Notes: generated by a model from the letters alone, not told the origin. Positions 36,953 through 46,150 are shown, counted from the first letter of the stretch. The stretch: DNA of 64,000 nucleotides from Pseudacidovorax sp. NFM-22 (GCF_021401245.1 NZ_JACBFY010000007.1:1-64000), one strand, 5' to 3'. Translations and numbers: made by a program.

Positions 36953-38254
36953 ATGACCGACGCCCTCTCCCAATCCCTCGAAGCCGCCATCGACCGCTAC
37001 GCGGCCAACAACCCCATCAGCCGCCGTCTGCTCGACGAAGCCGCCACCGCCATGCCCGGCGGCAATACGCGAAGCGTGCTCTTTCACCCACCGTTTCCGC
37101 TCGCGATGAGCAGGGGCGAGGGCTGCCGCCTGTGGGACGAGGACGGTCACGTCTATCTCGATGCGTTGGGGGAGTTCACCGCAGCGCTCTACGGGCACTC
37201 CAACCCGCAGATCCGCGCAGCCATCGCCGAGGCGCTGTCGGCAGGTCTGAACCTTTCCTCCCACACGGCGCGCGAGGCGGCGCTGGCCCGCGAGATCCAG
37301 CGCCGCTTCCCCGGCATGGCGCTGCTGCGCTTCGCCAACTCGGGCACCGAGGCCAACCTGCTGGCTCTGGCCGCCGCCAAGGCCCACACCGGCCGCAGCA
37401 AGGTCATGGTGTTCGAGGGTGCGTACCACGGCGGCGTCCTGACCTTCGGCGGCGGCCCCTCGCCCATGAACGTGCCGCACGACTTCGTCTTCGCGCGGTA
37501 CAACGACCTGGGCAGCGTAGAGGCGCTGCTCGCCGCCCATGGGCCCGATGTGGCCGCCATCCTGGTCGAGCCGATGCTGGGCGCCGGCGGCACGATCCCG
37601 GGTGATCCCGCCTTCCTGCGTGGCCTGCGCACCCTGGCCTCCGCCCACGGCGTGCAGCTCATCTTCGACGAGGTCATGACCTCGCGCCTGTCCTTCGGCG
37701 GACGCCAGGCGCTGCTCGACATCGCGCCCGACCTGACCACCGCCGGCAAGTACCTGGGCGGCGGCCTGTCCTTCGGCGTCTTCGGCGGCCGGGCCGAAGT
37801 CATGGCCCCCTTCGACCCGCGCCGGCCCGATGCCCTGGCCCATGCCGGCACCTTCAACAACAACGTGCTGACCATGGCAGCCGGCCTGGCCGGGCTGACG
37901 CAGGTACTCACGGCCGAGGCGCTCGATGCGCTCAACCGCCGCGGCGATGCGCTGCGCGAGCGCCTGAACGCCACGCTGGCGGACCAGGCCGTCGACATGC
38001 AGTTCACTGGTCTCGGCTCGCTGATGACGCTGCATGCCACGGCCCGGCCGGTGCACTCGCCGGCCGACCTGGCCGGCACGGACGGCCGCGCCAAGGACCT
38101 CGTCTTCTTCGCTCTGCTCGAACGCGGCATCTTCATGGCCCGCCGCGGGATGATCGCGCTCTCGCTGCCCTTCGGCGACGCCGAGTGCGACACGCTGGCC
38201 GCCGCCTTCGAGGACGCGATCCGCACCCATCGCGACGTGCTTCCCCGCCGCTGA
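36953..38254 (+). CDS. class III aminotransferase (glutamate-1-semialdehyde aminomutase-like)
   Basis: The 433-residue PLP enzyme resembles HemL and related aspartate aminotransferase-family proteins. It has the GGNTRSVLFHPPFPLAM start, LRFANSGTEANLLALA, the aspartate that binds the PLP pyridine (IFDEVMTSRLSFGG), and the Schiff-base lysine in TTAGKYLGGGLSFG. It probably transaminates an amino acid or amine. True HemL genes usually sit elsewhere, and the sequence near the active site differs, so an accessory catabolic role is more likely. It stands alone, with a 95-base gap before it. Confidence 0.8.
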   Translation: MTDALSQSLEAAIDRYAANNPISRRLLDEAATAMPGGNTRSVLFHPPFPLAMSRGEGCRLWDEDGHVYLDALGEFTAALYGHSNPQIRAAIAEALSAGLNLSSHTAREAALAREIQRRFPGMALLRFANSGTEANLLALAAAKAHTGRSKVMVFEGAYHGGVLTFGGGPSPMNVPHDFVFARYNDLGSVEALLAAHGPDVAAILVEPMLGAGGTIPGDPAFLRGLRTLASAHGVQLIFDEVMTSRLSFGGRQALLDIAPDLTTAGKYLGGGLSFGVFGGRAEVMAPFDPRRPDALAHAGTFNNNVLTMAAGLAGLTQVLTAEALDALNRRGDALRERLNATLADQAVDMQFTGLGSLMTLHATARPVHSPADLAGTDGRAKDLVFFALLERGIFMARRGMIALSLPFGDAECDTLAAAFEDAIRTHRDVLPRR

Positions 38255-38287
38255 GCGCATCCTTTCGGCAGCGCCCTCGCCACGACC

Positions 38288-38314
38288 TGTCACAAACGGC
38301 CCGGCCCATCCGTC
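38288..38314 (+). promoter_or_regulatory. ECF41-type sigma promoter (TGTCACA-N16-CGTC)
   Basis: TGTCACA (38288-38294), sixteen bases, then CGTC (38311-38314), an exact match to the published ECF41 promoter consensus. A start site six to eight bases later would fall at about 38320, only a few bases before the ATG of the sigma gene (38323), so the message would be almost leaderless. Confidence 0.85.
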
Positions 38315-38322
38315 TGCCGGAC

Positions 38323-39243
38323 ATGAGCGACACGACCGACCTGTTCATGCGCCTGCGGCCCCGGCTGCATGGCATCGCCTACCGCATGCTCGGCTCGCCC
38401 GCCGAGGCGGAGGACGTGGTACAGGACGCCTGGCTGCGCTGGCAGTCCAGCCCGCACGATGCGCTCGAAAGCGCCGAGGCCTGGCTGGTCACCATCACCA
38501 CGCGCCTGGCCATCGACCGGCTGCGCAGTGCCCAACACCAGCGCGAGCGCTATGTTGGCACCTGGCTCCCCGAGCCGCTGATGGCCGACGGGGCCGCGCC
38601 CTCGCCCGAGGCCCTGCTGGAACGGGCCGACGACCTCTCGGTCGCCTTCCTCGCGGTGCTCGAACGCCTGGCCCCGGAGGCCCGCGCGGCCTTCCTGCTG
38701 CGCGAGGTCTTCGATGCGGGCTACGACGAGGTCGCCCGCACCCTGGACAAGAGCGAGGCCGCCTGCCGGCAGATCGTGCACCGGGCCCGCACCCAGTTGC
38801 AGGACGCACGGCCCCGCCATCATGTGCCGCCCGAGCACCAGTTGCGCCTGCTGCGCGGCTTCGCCGACGCGGCTGCCAGCGGTCAGTTCGCCGACCTGCA
38901 GGCCTTGCTGGCCGAAGATGCGCAGCTGGTCAGCGACGGCGGCGGCAAGGTGCCCAGCTTCGGCGTTCCGCTCGTGGGATCGCGCCGCATCGCCCAGCTC
39001 TACTGGGCCGTGCACCGGCGCCATGGCGCACGCGTGCGCTACGAGGTGGCGGTGCTCAGCGGCCAATGGAGCGTGCTGCGCTTCATCGACGAGGCGCTCG
39101 AATCGGCCCAGACCTTCCAGACCGACGGTCGGCGCATCCAGGTCGTCCATACCCAGCGCAATCCCGACAAGCTGGCCCGCATCGCCGCCGCATTGGGCCG
39201 GCCGCTGGCCGCTGTCACAGGGGCCGTCTCCCGCTCGTCTTGA
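38323..39243 (+). CDS. sigJ: ECF41-family RNA polymerase sigma factor (SigJ-like)
   Basis: The 306-residue factor has sigma region 2 (LHGIAYRMLGSPAEAEDVVQDAWLRWQ) and region 4 (LAPEARAAFLLREVFDAGYDEVARTLDKSEAACRQIVHRARTQL), then a SnoaL/NTF2-like C-terminal domain of about 110 residues. That domain is the mark of ECF41, where it controls sigma activity in place of an anti-sigma factor. ATG 38323 is chosen because the perfect ECF41 promoter stands right upstream. It likely transcribes its own gene and the next one. Confidence 0.9.
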   Translation: MSDTTDLFMRLRPRLHGIAYRMLGSPAEAEDVVQDAWLRWQSSPHDALESAEAWLVTITTRLAIDRLRSAQHQRERYVGTWLPEPLMADGAAPSPEALLERADDLSVAFLAVLERLAPEARAAFLLREVFDAGYDEVARTLDKSEAACRQIVHRARTQLQDARPRHHVPPEHQLRLLRGFADAAASGQFADLQALLAEDAQLVSDGGGKVPSFGVPLVGSRRIAQLYWAVHRRHGARVRYEVAVLSGQWSVLRFIDEALESAQTFQTDGRRIQVVHTQRNPDKLARIAAALGRPLAAVTGAVSRSS

Positions 39244-39267
39244 GGGTGTGTTCCACCCCTCTTCGAG

Positions 39268-39744
39268 ATGACCGCCATGACCCTGCACGCCCAACCCCGC
39301 CTTTCCTGGATGCGCATCGCGCCCAGGCCCTACCAGGCCATGATCGCCGCCGGCGCCACGCTGGCCGAGTCCTCCCTCGGCCCGGTACTGATCGAGCTGA
39401 TCAAGACCCGCGTCTCGCAGATCAACGGCTGCGCCTTCTGCCTCGACATGCATGTGCGCGACCTGCGCAAGCTGGGCGAGCCCTGGCAGCGCATCAACAG
39501 CCTGGTCACCTGGCGCGACGCGCGCCTCTACACCGAACGGGAGCGCGCCGCGCTGGCCTGGGCCGAAGCCCTGACGCACCTGCCCGATGGCCACGCAGGC
39601 CACGACGAGGTCTTCGACCAGCTGAGCGCGCATTTCAGCGAGCAGGAGATCGTCGAGCTCAGTTGGGCCATCGCCCAGATCAACAGCTGGAACCGCATGG
39701 CGGTCGGCATGAGCGCACCCGTGCCGGCGCAGGACATCGCCTGA
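39268..39744 (+). CDS. carboxymuconolactone decarboxylase/AhpD-family protein
   Basis: The 158-residue protein has the AhpD-like peroxidase core: helical segments, then INGCAFCLDMHVRDLRKLGE, where the CxxC pair and following His make the redox site. Proteins of this kind (the COE group) are the usual partner genes of ECF41 factors and are their known targets. It starts 24 bases after the sigma gene. It probably removes peroxides or an oxidised substrate; the substrate is not known. Confidence 0.88.
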   Translation: MTAMTLHAQPRLSWMRIAPRPYQAMIAAGATLAESSLGPVLIELIKTRVSQINGCAFCLDMHVRDLRKLGEPWQRINSLVTWRDARLYTERERAALAWAEALTHLPDGHAGHDEVFDQLSAHFSEQEIVELSWAIAQINSWNRMAVGMSAPVPAQDIA

Positions 39745-39792
39745 CGGCTCGCCACGACGCTGCGGCGCCACGTCGCCCCGACGGCCGCACGC

Positions 39793-40661
39793 TCAAGTCT
39801 CGGGCACCGTCATCCACCGACCCAGGGCCTGCAGACCGGGCGGTGTGACCGCGAGCGAGCGCTCGCCGTCGCGTCGGCGCAGCCAGCCGGCGTCCAGGCA
39901 ATGGCGCAGCAGCGCATTGGCCAGCGGCCCCGCCAGATGGTCGCGGCGTTCCGACCAGTCCAGGCATGGCTTGGCGATGGCGGCGTCGGCCGGCTTGGCC
40001 TCCAGCCCGTCCAGCTTCACGCCCATGGCCACCAGCGCCTCACCGCCCGCCGCGGTCAGCCCGTAGCCGCCCGGCACGCTGCGCAACCAGCCCTGCCGCA
40101 GCATCGCGTCCAGCATCTGCACGCCCAGGCGGCCGGCCAGATGACCGTAGCAGCTGCGCGCACAGCGCAGGCGCAGCCGCGCCGGGCTGGACCAGGCCCG
40201 TGCGTGGCCTTCACGCTCGGCCACCAGCGCCAGCGCCTCCAGCACGCGCAGGATGTCCTCGCCCGCGAGCCGGAAGTAACGGTGACGGCCGCGCACCTCG
40301 GCCGTCACCAGGCCTTCGGCCTCCAGCCGGGCCAGGTGGCCGCTCGCAGTGGACGCCGCCACGCCGGCCGCGCGCGCCAGCTCGCCGGCGCTGGCCAGGG
40401 ATGCGCTTCACGAATCGAGCGGCAAGTGGGCGCTGCGGATCGGGATGAGCTGCGAGGCGCAAAGCGCAGCAATAGCCCAGCTATTGCGAGCATTTGCAAC
40501 GACGCAGATCGCCCGAGTCCGCAGATGCCCACGGCGCGCGCATTCGTGAAGCGCATCCCTAGGTCGCCGCCCATCAGGTAGGTCAGCATGCGGGCGCGGG
40601 CGGGCTCGGCGATCTGGGCCGCGACCCGGGCGATGCGGGGTTCGTCGGTGGGGGAGGTCAT
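39793..40661 (-). pseudogene. ArsR-like winged-helix regulator, disrupted by a MITE-like insertion
   Basis: The gene starts at ATG 40661 (MTSPTDEPRIARVAAQIAEPARARMLTYLMGGDL) and should continue ASAGELARAAGVAASTASGHLARLEAEGLV, a typical ArsR winged helix, to the stop at 39793. A 164-base element at 40397-40560 interrupts it. Removing exactly 164 bases restores an uninterrupted frame of 234 residues and reads GDL-ASAGEL across the joint. As it stands the frame shifts and ends early (118 residues). The lost protein probably sensed a small molecule, and its helix-turn-helix is intact apart from the insertion. Confidence 0.88.
40397..40560. mobile_element. 164-base MITE-like element with 19-base terminal inverted repeats
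   Basis: AGGGATGCGCTTCACGAAT (40397-40415) and its exact complement (40542-40560) bound the element. Inside, GTGGGC..CTGCGGA..CGGG at the left is matched imperfectly on the right. The centre holds GCAATAGC-CCA-GCTATTGC, so the whole element can fold as a long hairpin. It has no transposase gene. The target duplication is not clear: the restored host sequence leaves either none or up to three bases (CCT). It lies inside the ArsR-like gene. Confidence 0.85.
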
Positions 40662-40673
40662 CCTGCGATCTTC

Positions 40674-41045
40674 TCAGCGCGCGGCGTCGTGCGCGTGGTG
40701 CATGGGGTGCGCCTCGCCGGAGTCCGCCGGCGCCTCGGCACGTTCATCGAGTCCGTAATCCCGCAGCACCTGGGCCACGCGCAGCCGGTAGCCGCGGAAC
40801 AGGCCGCCGCGCCCGACTTGCTGCGCGCCGCGGTGGGCAGGCTGGTTTCGCCACTGCCGCACGGCGTCCTCGTCCCGCCAGAAGCTCAGCGACAACAGCT
40901 TGCCGGGCACGGACAGGCTCTGGAAGCGCTCCACGGCGATGAAGCCGTCGATGCCGCGCAGCTCAGCCGCCAGCCCTGCGGCGATCTGCAGGTACTGGTC
41001 CGTGCGGCCGTCCTGCGGCTCGACCTCGAAGATGACGGCGATCAT
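40674..41045 (-). CDS. antibiotic-biosynthesis-monooxygenase (ABM) domain protein
   Basis: The 123-residue protein is a ferredoxin-like ABM barrel: [67 protein letters not shown]. The family includes small haem-degrading and quinone-forming monooxygenases and many unknowns. The last 35 residues are His/Ala-rich and extra. Its ATG overlaps the stop of the preceding NIPSNAP gene (ATGA), so it was translated in tandem with it. Confidence 0.8.
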   Translation of the reverse strand: MIAVIFEVEPQDGRTDQYLQIAAGLAAELRGIDGFIAVERFQSLSVPGKLLSLSFWRDEDAVRQWRNQPAHRGAQQVGRGGLFRGYRLRVAQVLRDYGLDERAEAPADSGEAHPMHHAHDAAR

Positions 41046-41401
41046 GCTGCTGCTCCAACGGCAGGCTGCGGCAGCTCGGCCGGCCGCAGCCAGGCCTCCG
41101 GCACGACCTCCAGGAAGCGCCGCTCCTCCCGCAGGATGAAGCGCTCGCGCTGGGCATAGGCAAAGTTGGCGCGGCCCTCGGCATCGTCGGGCAGGCGGGC
41201 GCGGTAGGCCTCGTAGGCGGCCAGGCTGTCGAAGGCGACGAGGCCCCAGGCCTCGACATTGGAGCCCTCGTGCGGCAGGAAGTAGCCCAGCAGCTGGCCG
41301 CCGCAGCGGGGAATGATGCGGCCCCAGGCCTAGGCATAGAGGCGGAAGGCCTCCTTCTGGAAGGGGTCGATCTCGTAGCGGATGAAGCAGGTGAGGGTCA
41401 T
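41042..41401 (-). pseudogene. NIPSNAP-family gene with in-frame TAG at codon 24
   Basis: From ATG 41401 the frame reads MTLTCFIRYEIDPFQKEAFRLYA, then TAG at 41332-41330, then [33 protein letters not shown] and on to the end. The whole frame (119 codons) matches NIPSNAP small barrels except for this one codon. A single change from CAG, AAG or GAG would restore it. No other break is seen. The protein is probably not made unless read through. The 3' end overlaps the ABM gene. Confidence 0.8.
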
Positions 41402-41527
41402 GGGCACTCGAACTGATGAAGTGCCCCGAGCGTAGGCGCCGCGTGCGGGCAGATGCTTCGGGTTGGGCCGAAGCGTCACGGCGCATGCGGTGACCGCGCC
41501 GCTACCCGCGGCGCCGAGTCTTCGCCC

Positions 41528-42637
41528 TCAGTCGGGCAGACCGTCCAGCGTGGTGGGTTGCGCGACCGAGGTGCGGTTGCCCGTCTCGCGGTATGCCGCG
41601 GCGGCCACGTAGGCGATGCGCCGCACCCGCATGATGGAGCCCAGCGGCCGGTGCGCCGCAAGCCCGTGCCAGGGCGAGAAGGCCATGCCATCGTCGACGG
41701 CCTTGACCCGCGCTTCGCTCCAGGCGTTCTGCGGCCCGGCCATCACGCGGGCCACCGTGACGTAGGGACTGCGGTCCTCCGGCCACTGGACCGTCGCGTT
41801 CTCGATCGGCATCGTGTCGAGGTCGGTGCACAGTTGCACCTGCAGCGCCCAGATGCCGCCCTGCGTGCGGAAGTGCTCGACCACCGCGTCGCGGATGGCG
41901 TTGGGACTGTCGCCCATGTCCAGCACCTGGTCCTTGAGCGCCAGCAGCTCGGGCGACACCGGCGTCATGCGCAGCTTGGCCATGTAGCGGCCGTAGAGCA
42001 CCGGCACCTGGGTGAAGAAGGTCTCGCCCAGCAGATGCGTGAGCGGATGCGCGCCCATGGCCTTGAGCGCGCCGCTCTCGCCGCCTACGGCCTCCAGCGT
42101 CTTCTCCACGCGGCGCAGGGCCGCCGAGAGCAGCTCCTTCGCCTTGGGCGCACGGTCGGTGGTGGCGGCCAGCAGCTTGAGGTTGCCCAGGAACTTCTTC
42201 GCATTGGGCGTGCTGAACACGGGCCCGTTGATCATGATGAAGTCCTGCGTCACCTCGCCTTCGGAGCCTTCCATGCGCTCGCCCGGCACGCCCACCAGCT
42301 TCAGGGCCACGCCGCGCGGCGTCGACACCTTGTCGCTGAGCAGGTCGCCCGGCGGCGTCGACAGACGCATCACGGCCGGGTAGCGCCCGGCGGTGGCGAA
42401 CAAGCCCCGGGCGTACGCGGGCGGCAGGCCGTCCAGCACCTCGACCTCGGCGCGCAGCAGGCCATGCGACTTGGCATGCACGCTGCGATAGGCATGGCCC
42501 TCGTCGCGGTGCACCTTCTGTGCGACCTGGATCATCGTCTCGACCAGCTCGCGCGCAGTCTGCAGCTCGTCCTCCTCGGTCTGCTCGAACTCGGGCCGAT
42601 AGGGCAAGGGCGTGACGGCGGCGGCGGGTGGGGTCAT
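41528..42637 (-). CDS. catalase-like haem protein (catalase-related family)
   Basis: The 369-residue protein has the catalase-related fold, as in SrpA-type proteins: HAKSHGLLRAEVEVLDGLPPAYARGLFATAGRYPAVMRLS near residue 55 (the proximal active-site His region), TPRGVALKLVGV, and TQDFIMINGPVF. It lacks the full length and C-terminal domain of catalases. It may reduce peroxides or act in another oxidation. It starts at ATG 42637, overlapping the upstream molybdoenzyme gene by four bases, so the two are translated together. Confidence 0.82.
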   Translation of the reverse strand: MTPPAAAVTPLPYRPEFEQTEEDELQTARELVETMIQVAQKVHRDEGHAYRSVHAKSHGLLRAEVEVLDGLPPAYARGLFATAGRYPAVMRLSTPPGDLLSDKVSTPRGVALKLVGVPGERMEGSEGEVTQDFIMINGPVFSTPNAKKFLGNLKLLAATTDRAPKAKELLSAALRRVEKTLEAVGGESGALKAMGAHPLTHLLGETFFTQVPVLYGRYMAKLRMTPVSPELLALKDQVLDMGDSPNAIRDAVVEHFRTQGGIWALQVQLCTDLDTMPIENATVQWPEDRSPYVTVARVMAGPQNAWSEARVKAVDDGMAFSPWHGLAAHRPLGSIMRVRRIAYVAAAAYRETGNRTSVAQPTTLDGLPD

Positions 42638-44925
42638 GGGGCAAGGGTCTCCGGTTGGACGAGGATGGGCACCGACTTGTAGGCCGGCACATGGCTGCCT
42701 TCCGCGTGATGCCACAGCGGCACCAGCGGATTGCATTCGGGGTAGTAGCCGGCCACGCAGCCTTCGGGGATGTCGTAGGCGCGCACGGTCAGGCCGCGCA
42801 CCTCGCGCGGCACGCCGTCGTCCACGGCGGTGCGCACGTCGATGCGCTGGCCGGGCTGCAGGCCATGACTGGCGATGTCGGCCTCGTTCATGAGAAGCAC
42901 GTGGCGCGTGCCGCTCACGTCGCGGAAGCGGTCGTCCAGGCTGTAGATGGTGGTGTTGAACTGGTCGTCGCTGCGCACCGTCATCAGGCGCAGGGTCTGC
43001 GGTGGACGGCCGGGCGCATCGGGGTCGGCCACCAGCGAGCCCGGCACGATGAAGTTGGCCTTGCCGGTGGGCGTCTTCCAGTCCCTCTCGCGCGCCGCAT
43101 TGGGCTTGGGAAAGCCGCCGGGCTGCACGAAGCGGGTCTCGAAGCCGTGGAAGATCTGCGGATAGGTGGCTTCGATGGCCGCCCGCACGCGGGCATAGTC
43201 TTCGCGCCACTCGGCCCAGGGCACCTGGGCGGCATCGCCCACCGCGGCCTGCGCCAGCGCACTGACGATGGCCAGCTCGGAGCGCAGCCGCGCGTCTGCC
43301 GGCTCGCCCACGCCCTGCGAGGCGTGGATGAAGCCGGTGGAGTCCTCCATCGACACGCGCTGCTCCTTGCCCGCCTGCCGGTCGATCTCGATGCGGCCGA
43401 TGCACGGCAGCAGGTAGCTCATCTCGCCCGGCACCAGGTGCGTGTGGTTGAGCTTGGTCGCCACATGCACGGTGAGCGCCAGCCGCGCCCAGGCCGGCTC
43501 CAGCCGCGTGCTGTCGGGCACCGAGCGCAGCAGGTTGCCGCCGAGGTTGAGCATCGCCCGCACGCTGCCGTCGAGCACGCCTTCGCAAGCGCCCACCGTG
43601 TCACGCCCCTTGTCGCGCGGCGGCTCGAAGGCGTATTGCCGGGCCAACTGGTCCAGCGGCGCCAGCTCGGGCTTTTCGGTGATGCCCACGGTGCGCTGGC
43701 CCTGCACGTTGGAGTGGCCGCGCACCGGGCAGATGCCCGCACCCGGACGGCCGATGTGGCCACCCATCAGCAGCAGGTTGCACAGCATCTGCACGTTCTT
43801 CACACCCAGGCGGTGCTGCGTCAGGCCCATGCCGTAGACCGCGATCACCGACTTGGCGCCGCCCACCGTGGCGGCCACGCGCTCCAGTGCCGCGCGAGGC
43901 AGGCCCGATTCGCGCTCGATGTCTTCCCATGACTGCTGCGTCACCCAGGCCGCGAATTCATCGAAGCCGTGCGTGTGCTGCGCGATGAATTCGTGGTCCA
44001 GGCCCTGCCCGCCGGCCGCCGCGGCCGTCAGCAGGGCCTTGGCGACCCCGGTCATGGCCGCGAGGTCGCCACCCACCTTCACCTGCAGGTATTGGGTCGA
44101 GACCGTGGTCGAGGCCGGCGTGAGCATCTGCGTCGGCGATTGCGGATCGATGAAGCGCACCAGCCCCGACTCGCGCAGCGGGTTGAAGCTGATGATCGGC
44201 ACACCCCGCTCGCGCGCCTCCTTGAGCGAATGCAGCATGCGCGGGCTGTTGACGCCGGGGTTCTGCCCCACGAAGAGCAGGCAGTCGGCCTCCGCGAAAT
44301 CCTCCAGGTGCACCGTGCCGATGGGCACGCCGATGCTCTGCGGCAACGCGACCGAGGTGCTCTCGTGGCACATGTTCGAGCTGTCGGGCAGGTTGTTGTT
44401 GCCGTAGACCCGCGCGAACAGCTGCCAGGCGTAGCTGGTCTCCAGCGAGGCGCGGCCCGATGCGTAGAAGACGGCGGACGTCGGGTCCTCGGCCCGCAGG
44501 CTGCGCAGGCGGGCCGCGATGTCGGCGATGGCCTCGTCCCAGCTCACCTCGACATAGCGGTCGGTCGCCCGGTCGTAGCGCATCGGCGCGGTCAGCCGCC
44601 CGCCGGCTTCGAGATCATGGTCCGACCAGCCGCGCAGCTCGCTCACCGGATGGGCGTCGAAGAACTCGGGCGACAGGCGACGCGAGGTCAGCTCCCATGC
44701 CGTGGCCTTGGCGCCGTTCTCGCAGAACTCGGCCACCCGGGGCTCGGCCGGCTTGGCCCAGGCACAGCTGACGCAGGCGAAGCCATCCGTCTTGTTCTGC
44801 TGGAGCAGGGCACGCGTGATCAGCGCGACGTTGCCTTCTTCCAGGGTGTAGCGGGCCACGGCCTTCAGCGACTGCCAGCCGCCGGCGGCCATGGGTTCTT
44901 GGGGATCGGTGGAACTTCGGGTCAT
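42634..44925 (-). CDS. FdhF/YdeP-family molybdopterin oxidoreductase
   Basis: The 763-residue protein is a molybdopterin oxidoreductase of the FdhF/YdeP type: an N-terminal segment (FACVSCAWAKP) where true formate dehydrogenases carry a 4Fe-4S cluster, then the Mo-bisMGD domains (YASGRASLETSYAWQLFARVYGNNNLPDSSNMCHESTSVAL). YdeP members are linked to acid resistance in E. coli but the reaction is not known. ATG 44925 is chosen as the family-like start. The enzyme probably needs Mo-cofactor genes outside the window. Confidence 0.85.
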   Translation of the reverse strand: MTRSSTDPQEPMAAGGWQSLKAVARYTLEEGNVALITRALLQQNKTDGFACVSCAWAKPAEPRVAEFCENGAKATAWELTSRRLSPEFFDAHPVSELRGWSDHDLEAGGRLTAPMRYDRATDRYVEVSWDEAIADIAARLRSLRAEDPTSAVFYASGRASLETSYAWQLFARVYGNNNLPDSSNMCHESTSVALPQSIGVPIGTVHLEDFAEADCLLFVGQNPGVNSPRMLHSLKEARERGVPIISFNPLRESGLVRFIDPQSPTQMLTPASTTVSTQYLQVKVGGDLAAMTGVAKALLTAAAAGGQGLDHEFIAQHTHGFDEFAAWVTQQSWEDIERESGLPRAALERVAATVGGAKSVIAVYGMGLTQHRLGVKNVQMLCNLLLMGGHIGRPGAGICPVRGHSNVQGQRTVGITEKPELAPLDQLARQYAFEPPRDKGRDTVGACEGVLDGSVRAMLNLGGNLLRSVPDSTRLEPAWARLALTVHVATKLNHTHLVPGEMSYLLPCIGRIEIDRQAGKEQRVSMEDSTGFIHASQGVGEPADARLRSELAIVSALAQAAVGDAAQVPWAEWREDYARVRAAIEATYPQIFHGFETRFVQPGGFPKPNAARERDWKTPTGKANFIVPGSLVADPDAPGRPPQTLRLMTVRSDDQFNTTIYSLDDRFRDVSGTRHVLLMNEADIASHGLQPGQRIDVRTAVDDGVPREVRGLTVRAYDIPEGCVAGYYPECNPLVPLWHHAEGSHVPAYKSVPILVQPETLAP

Positions 44926-45055
44926 CGCACGAGCGTCGGACCGCCTCACGCATCGCCGCGTCGTCCCGGGCGCGCCCGCGGCGTAGGCCAGACGGCCAGC
45001 CCGTGTCATCCACCGCGCAGGCGGGGCCGCCGCGCCCCGGATGGTCAGCCTGCGT

Positions 45056-45973
45056 TCAGCTTACCGGCGGCATCTGCTGCGCGACGGCGACGATCTGCTC
45101 GCGCACCCAGCGCACGCCGGGGTCGTCGTCGCGCAGGCGGTGCCACTGCAGCACCTCGGTCAGTCGCGGCGTGGGCATGGGCGGCGACAGCAGCCGCAGC
45201 GGCATGGCCTGTACGAACTGCTGGGCCAGCCGCGTCTGGATGGTGGCGATGCGCCGCGTGCCCACGATGAAGCGCGGCATCAGCAGGAAGCCGTGGGCCA
45301 CCACCTCGACGCGACGGTTGCCGCCATGCTCGTTGGCATACCACTGCTCGAACCAGGGGTTGGCCCCCAGGTCGGCCTGGTAGACAACATGACCGAGTTC
45401 CACATATTGCGCGGCGCTGATGCCATCGGCCAAGGCGTCGTTCTGCGCACAGGCGACGACGTGGTAGGTGTCCTCGAACAGCAGCTCCTGCGGATGGTCG
45501 GCCAGCGTCAGGTGCGCGGGTGTGACCAGCAGGTCCACGCGGCCCTGGTCCAGGTCCTGCGCCATGGCGGCATGCGTGGGCCGCACGTCGAAGCTCAGGC
45601 CCGGCGCCATCTGCGCGATGCGGCGCAGGGCCTCGGCCATCAGCACCTGCACCACGTAGTCGGAGGCGATGACCGTGAAGTGCCGCCGCGCCGTGGCCGG
45701 ATCGAACTCGGGCTGCACGCCCAGCGTGGCATCCACCTGCAGGATGATCTGGCGCACCGGCGCGATCAGCGCCTCGGCCCGCGGCGTGAGCTGCAGCGTG
45801 CGCCCGACGGGCACGAGCAGGGCGTCGCCAAAATAGTCGCGCAGGCGCGCCAGCACGCCGCTCATCGCCGACTGCGTCATGTGCAGCCGCTCGGCGGCGC
45901 GGGTCACGTTGCGCTCGGCCAGCAGCGCGTCGAGGGCCGCGAGCAGGTTGAGGTCGATGCGTTGGTAGCGCAT
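45056..45973 (-). CDS. LysR-family regulator (NodD/NahR-like)
   Basis: The 305-residue regulator starts MRYQRIDLNLLAALDALLAERNVTRAAERLHMTQSAMSGVLARLRDYFGD, the NodD/NahR-type LysR N-terminus. The effector domain follows at about residue 90. It is divergent from the SMP-30 lactonase gene across 177 bases that contain the inverted repeat GGCCGAT-N7-ATCGGCC. It likely controls the rightward catabolic operon (46151-55340), perhaps in response to a phenolic or sugar-acid compound. Confidence 0.85.
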   Translation of the reverse strand: MRYQRIDLNLLAALDALLAERNVTRAAERLHMTQSAMSGVLARLRDYFGDALLVPVGRTLQLTPRAEALIAPVRQIILQVDATLGVQPEFDPATARRHFTVIASDYVVQVLMAEALRRIAQMAPGLSFDVRPTHAAMAQDLDQGRVDLLVTPAHLTLADHPQELLFEDTYHVVACAQNDALADGISAAQYVELGHVVYQADLGANPWFEQWYANEHGGNRRVEVVAHGFLLMPRFIVGTRRIATIQTRLAQQFVQAMPLRLLSPPMPTPRLTEVLQWHRLRDDDPGVRWVREQIVAVAQQMPPVS

Positions 45974-46070
45974 GCAGGTCGTCTCCGGTGGGGCGCCGAT
46001 CATAAGGAGGCGCCTCGCGAAGGCGGGCCCGGGCTGCGCACGCATATGGCGGGGGCCGATCCATCGCGCC

Positions 46071-46091
46071 GGCCGATGGCTGGCATCGGCC
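46071..46091. promoter_or_regulatory. candidate LysR box upstream of the catabolic operon
   Basis: GGCCGAT and ATCGGCC form a perfect 7+7+7 inverted repeat. It has the T-N11-A geometry of LysR boxes and lies about 60 bases before the ATG of the SMP-30 gene. The upstream GGCCGAT copy at 46054-46060 gives a second, direct half site. Confidence 0.55.
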
Positions 46092-46150
46092 GAATCTGTT
46101 GGTCTTCGTGGCGGCGCCGAAACACACTGCGGCCCGCTTCGAGATTCCCC

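Noticed and set aside
36953..38254. Calling the aminotransferase HemL
   Set aside because: Family resemblance only; isolated context and differing motifs make a haem-synthesis role uncertain.
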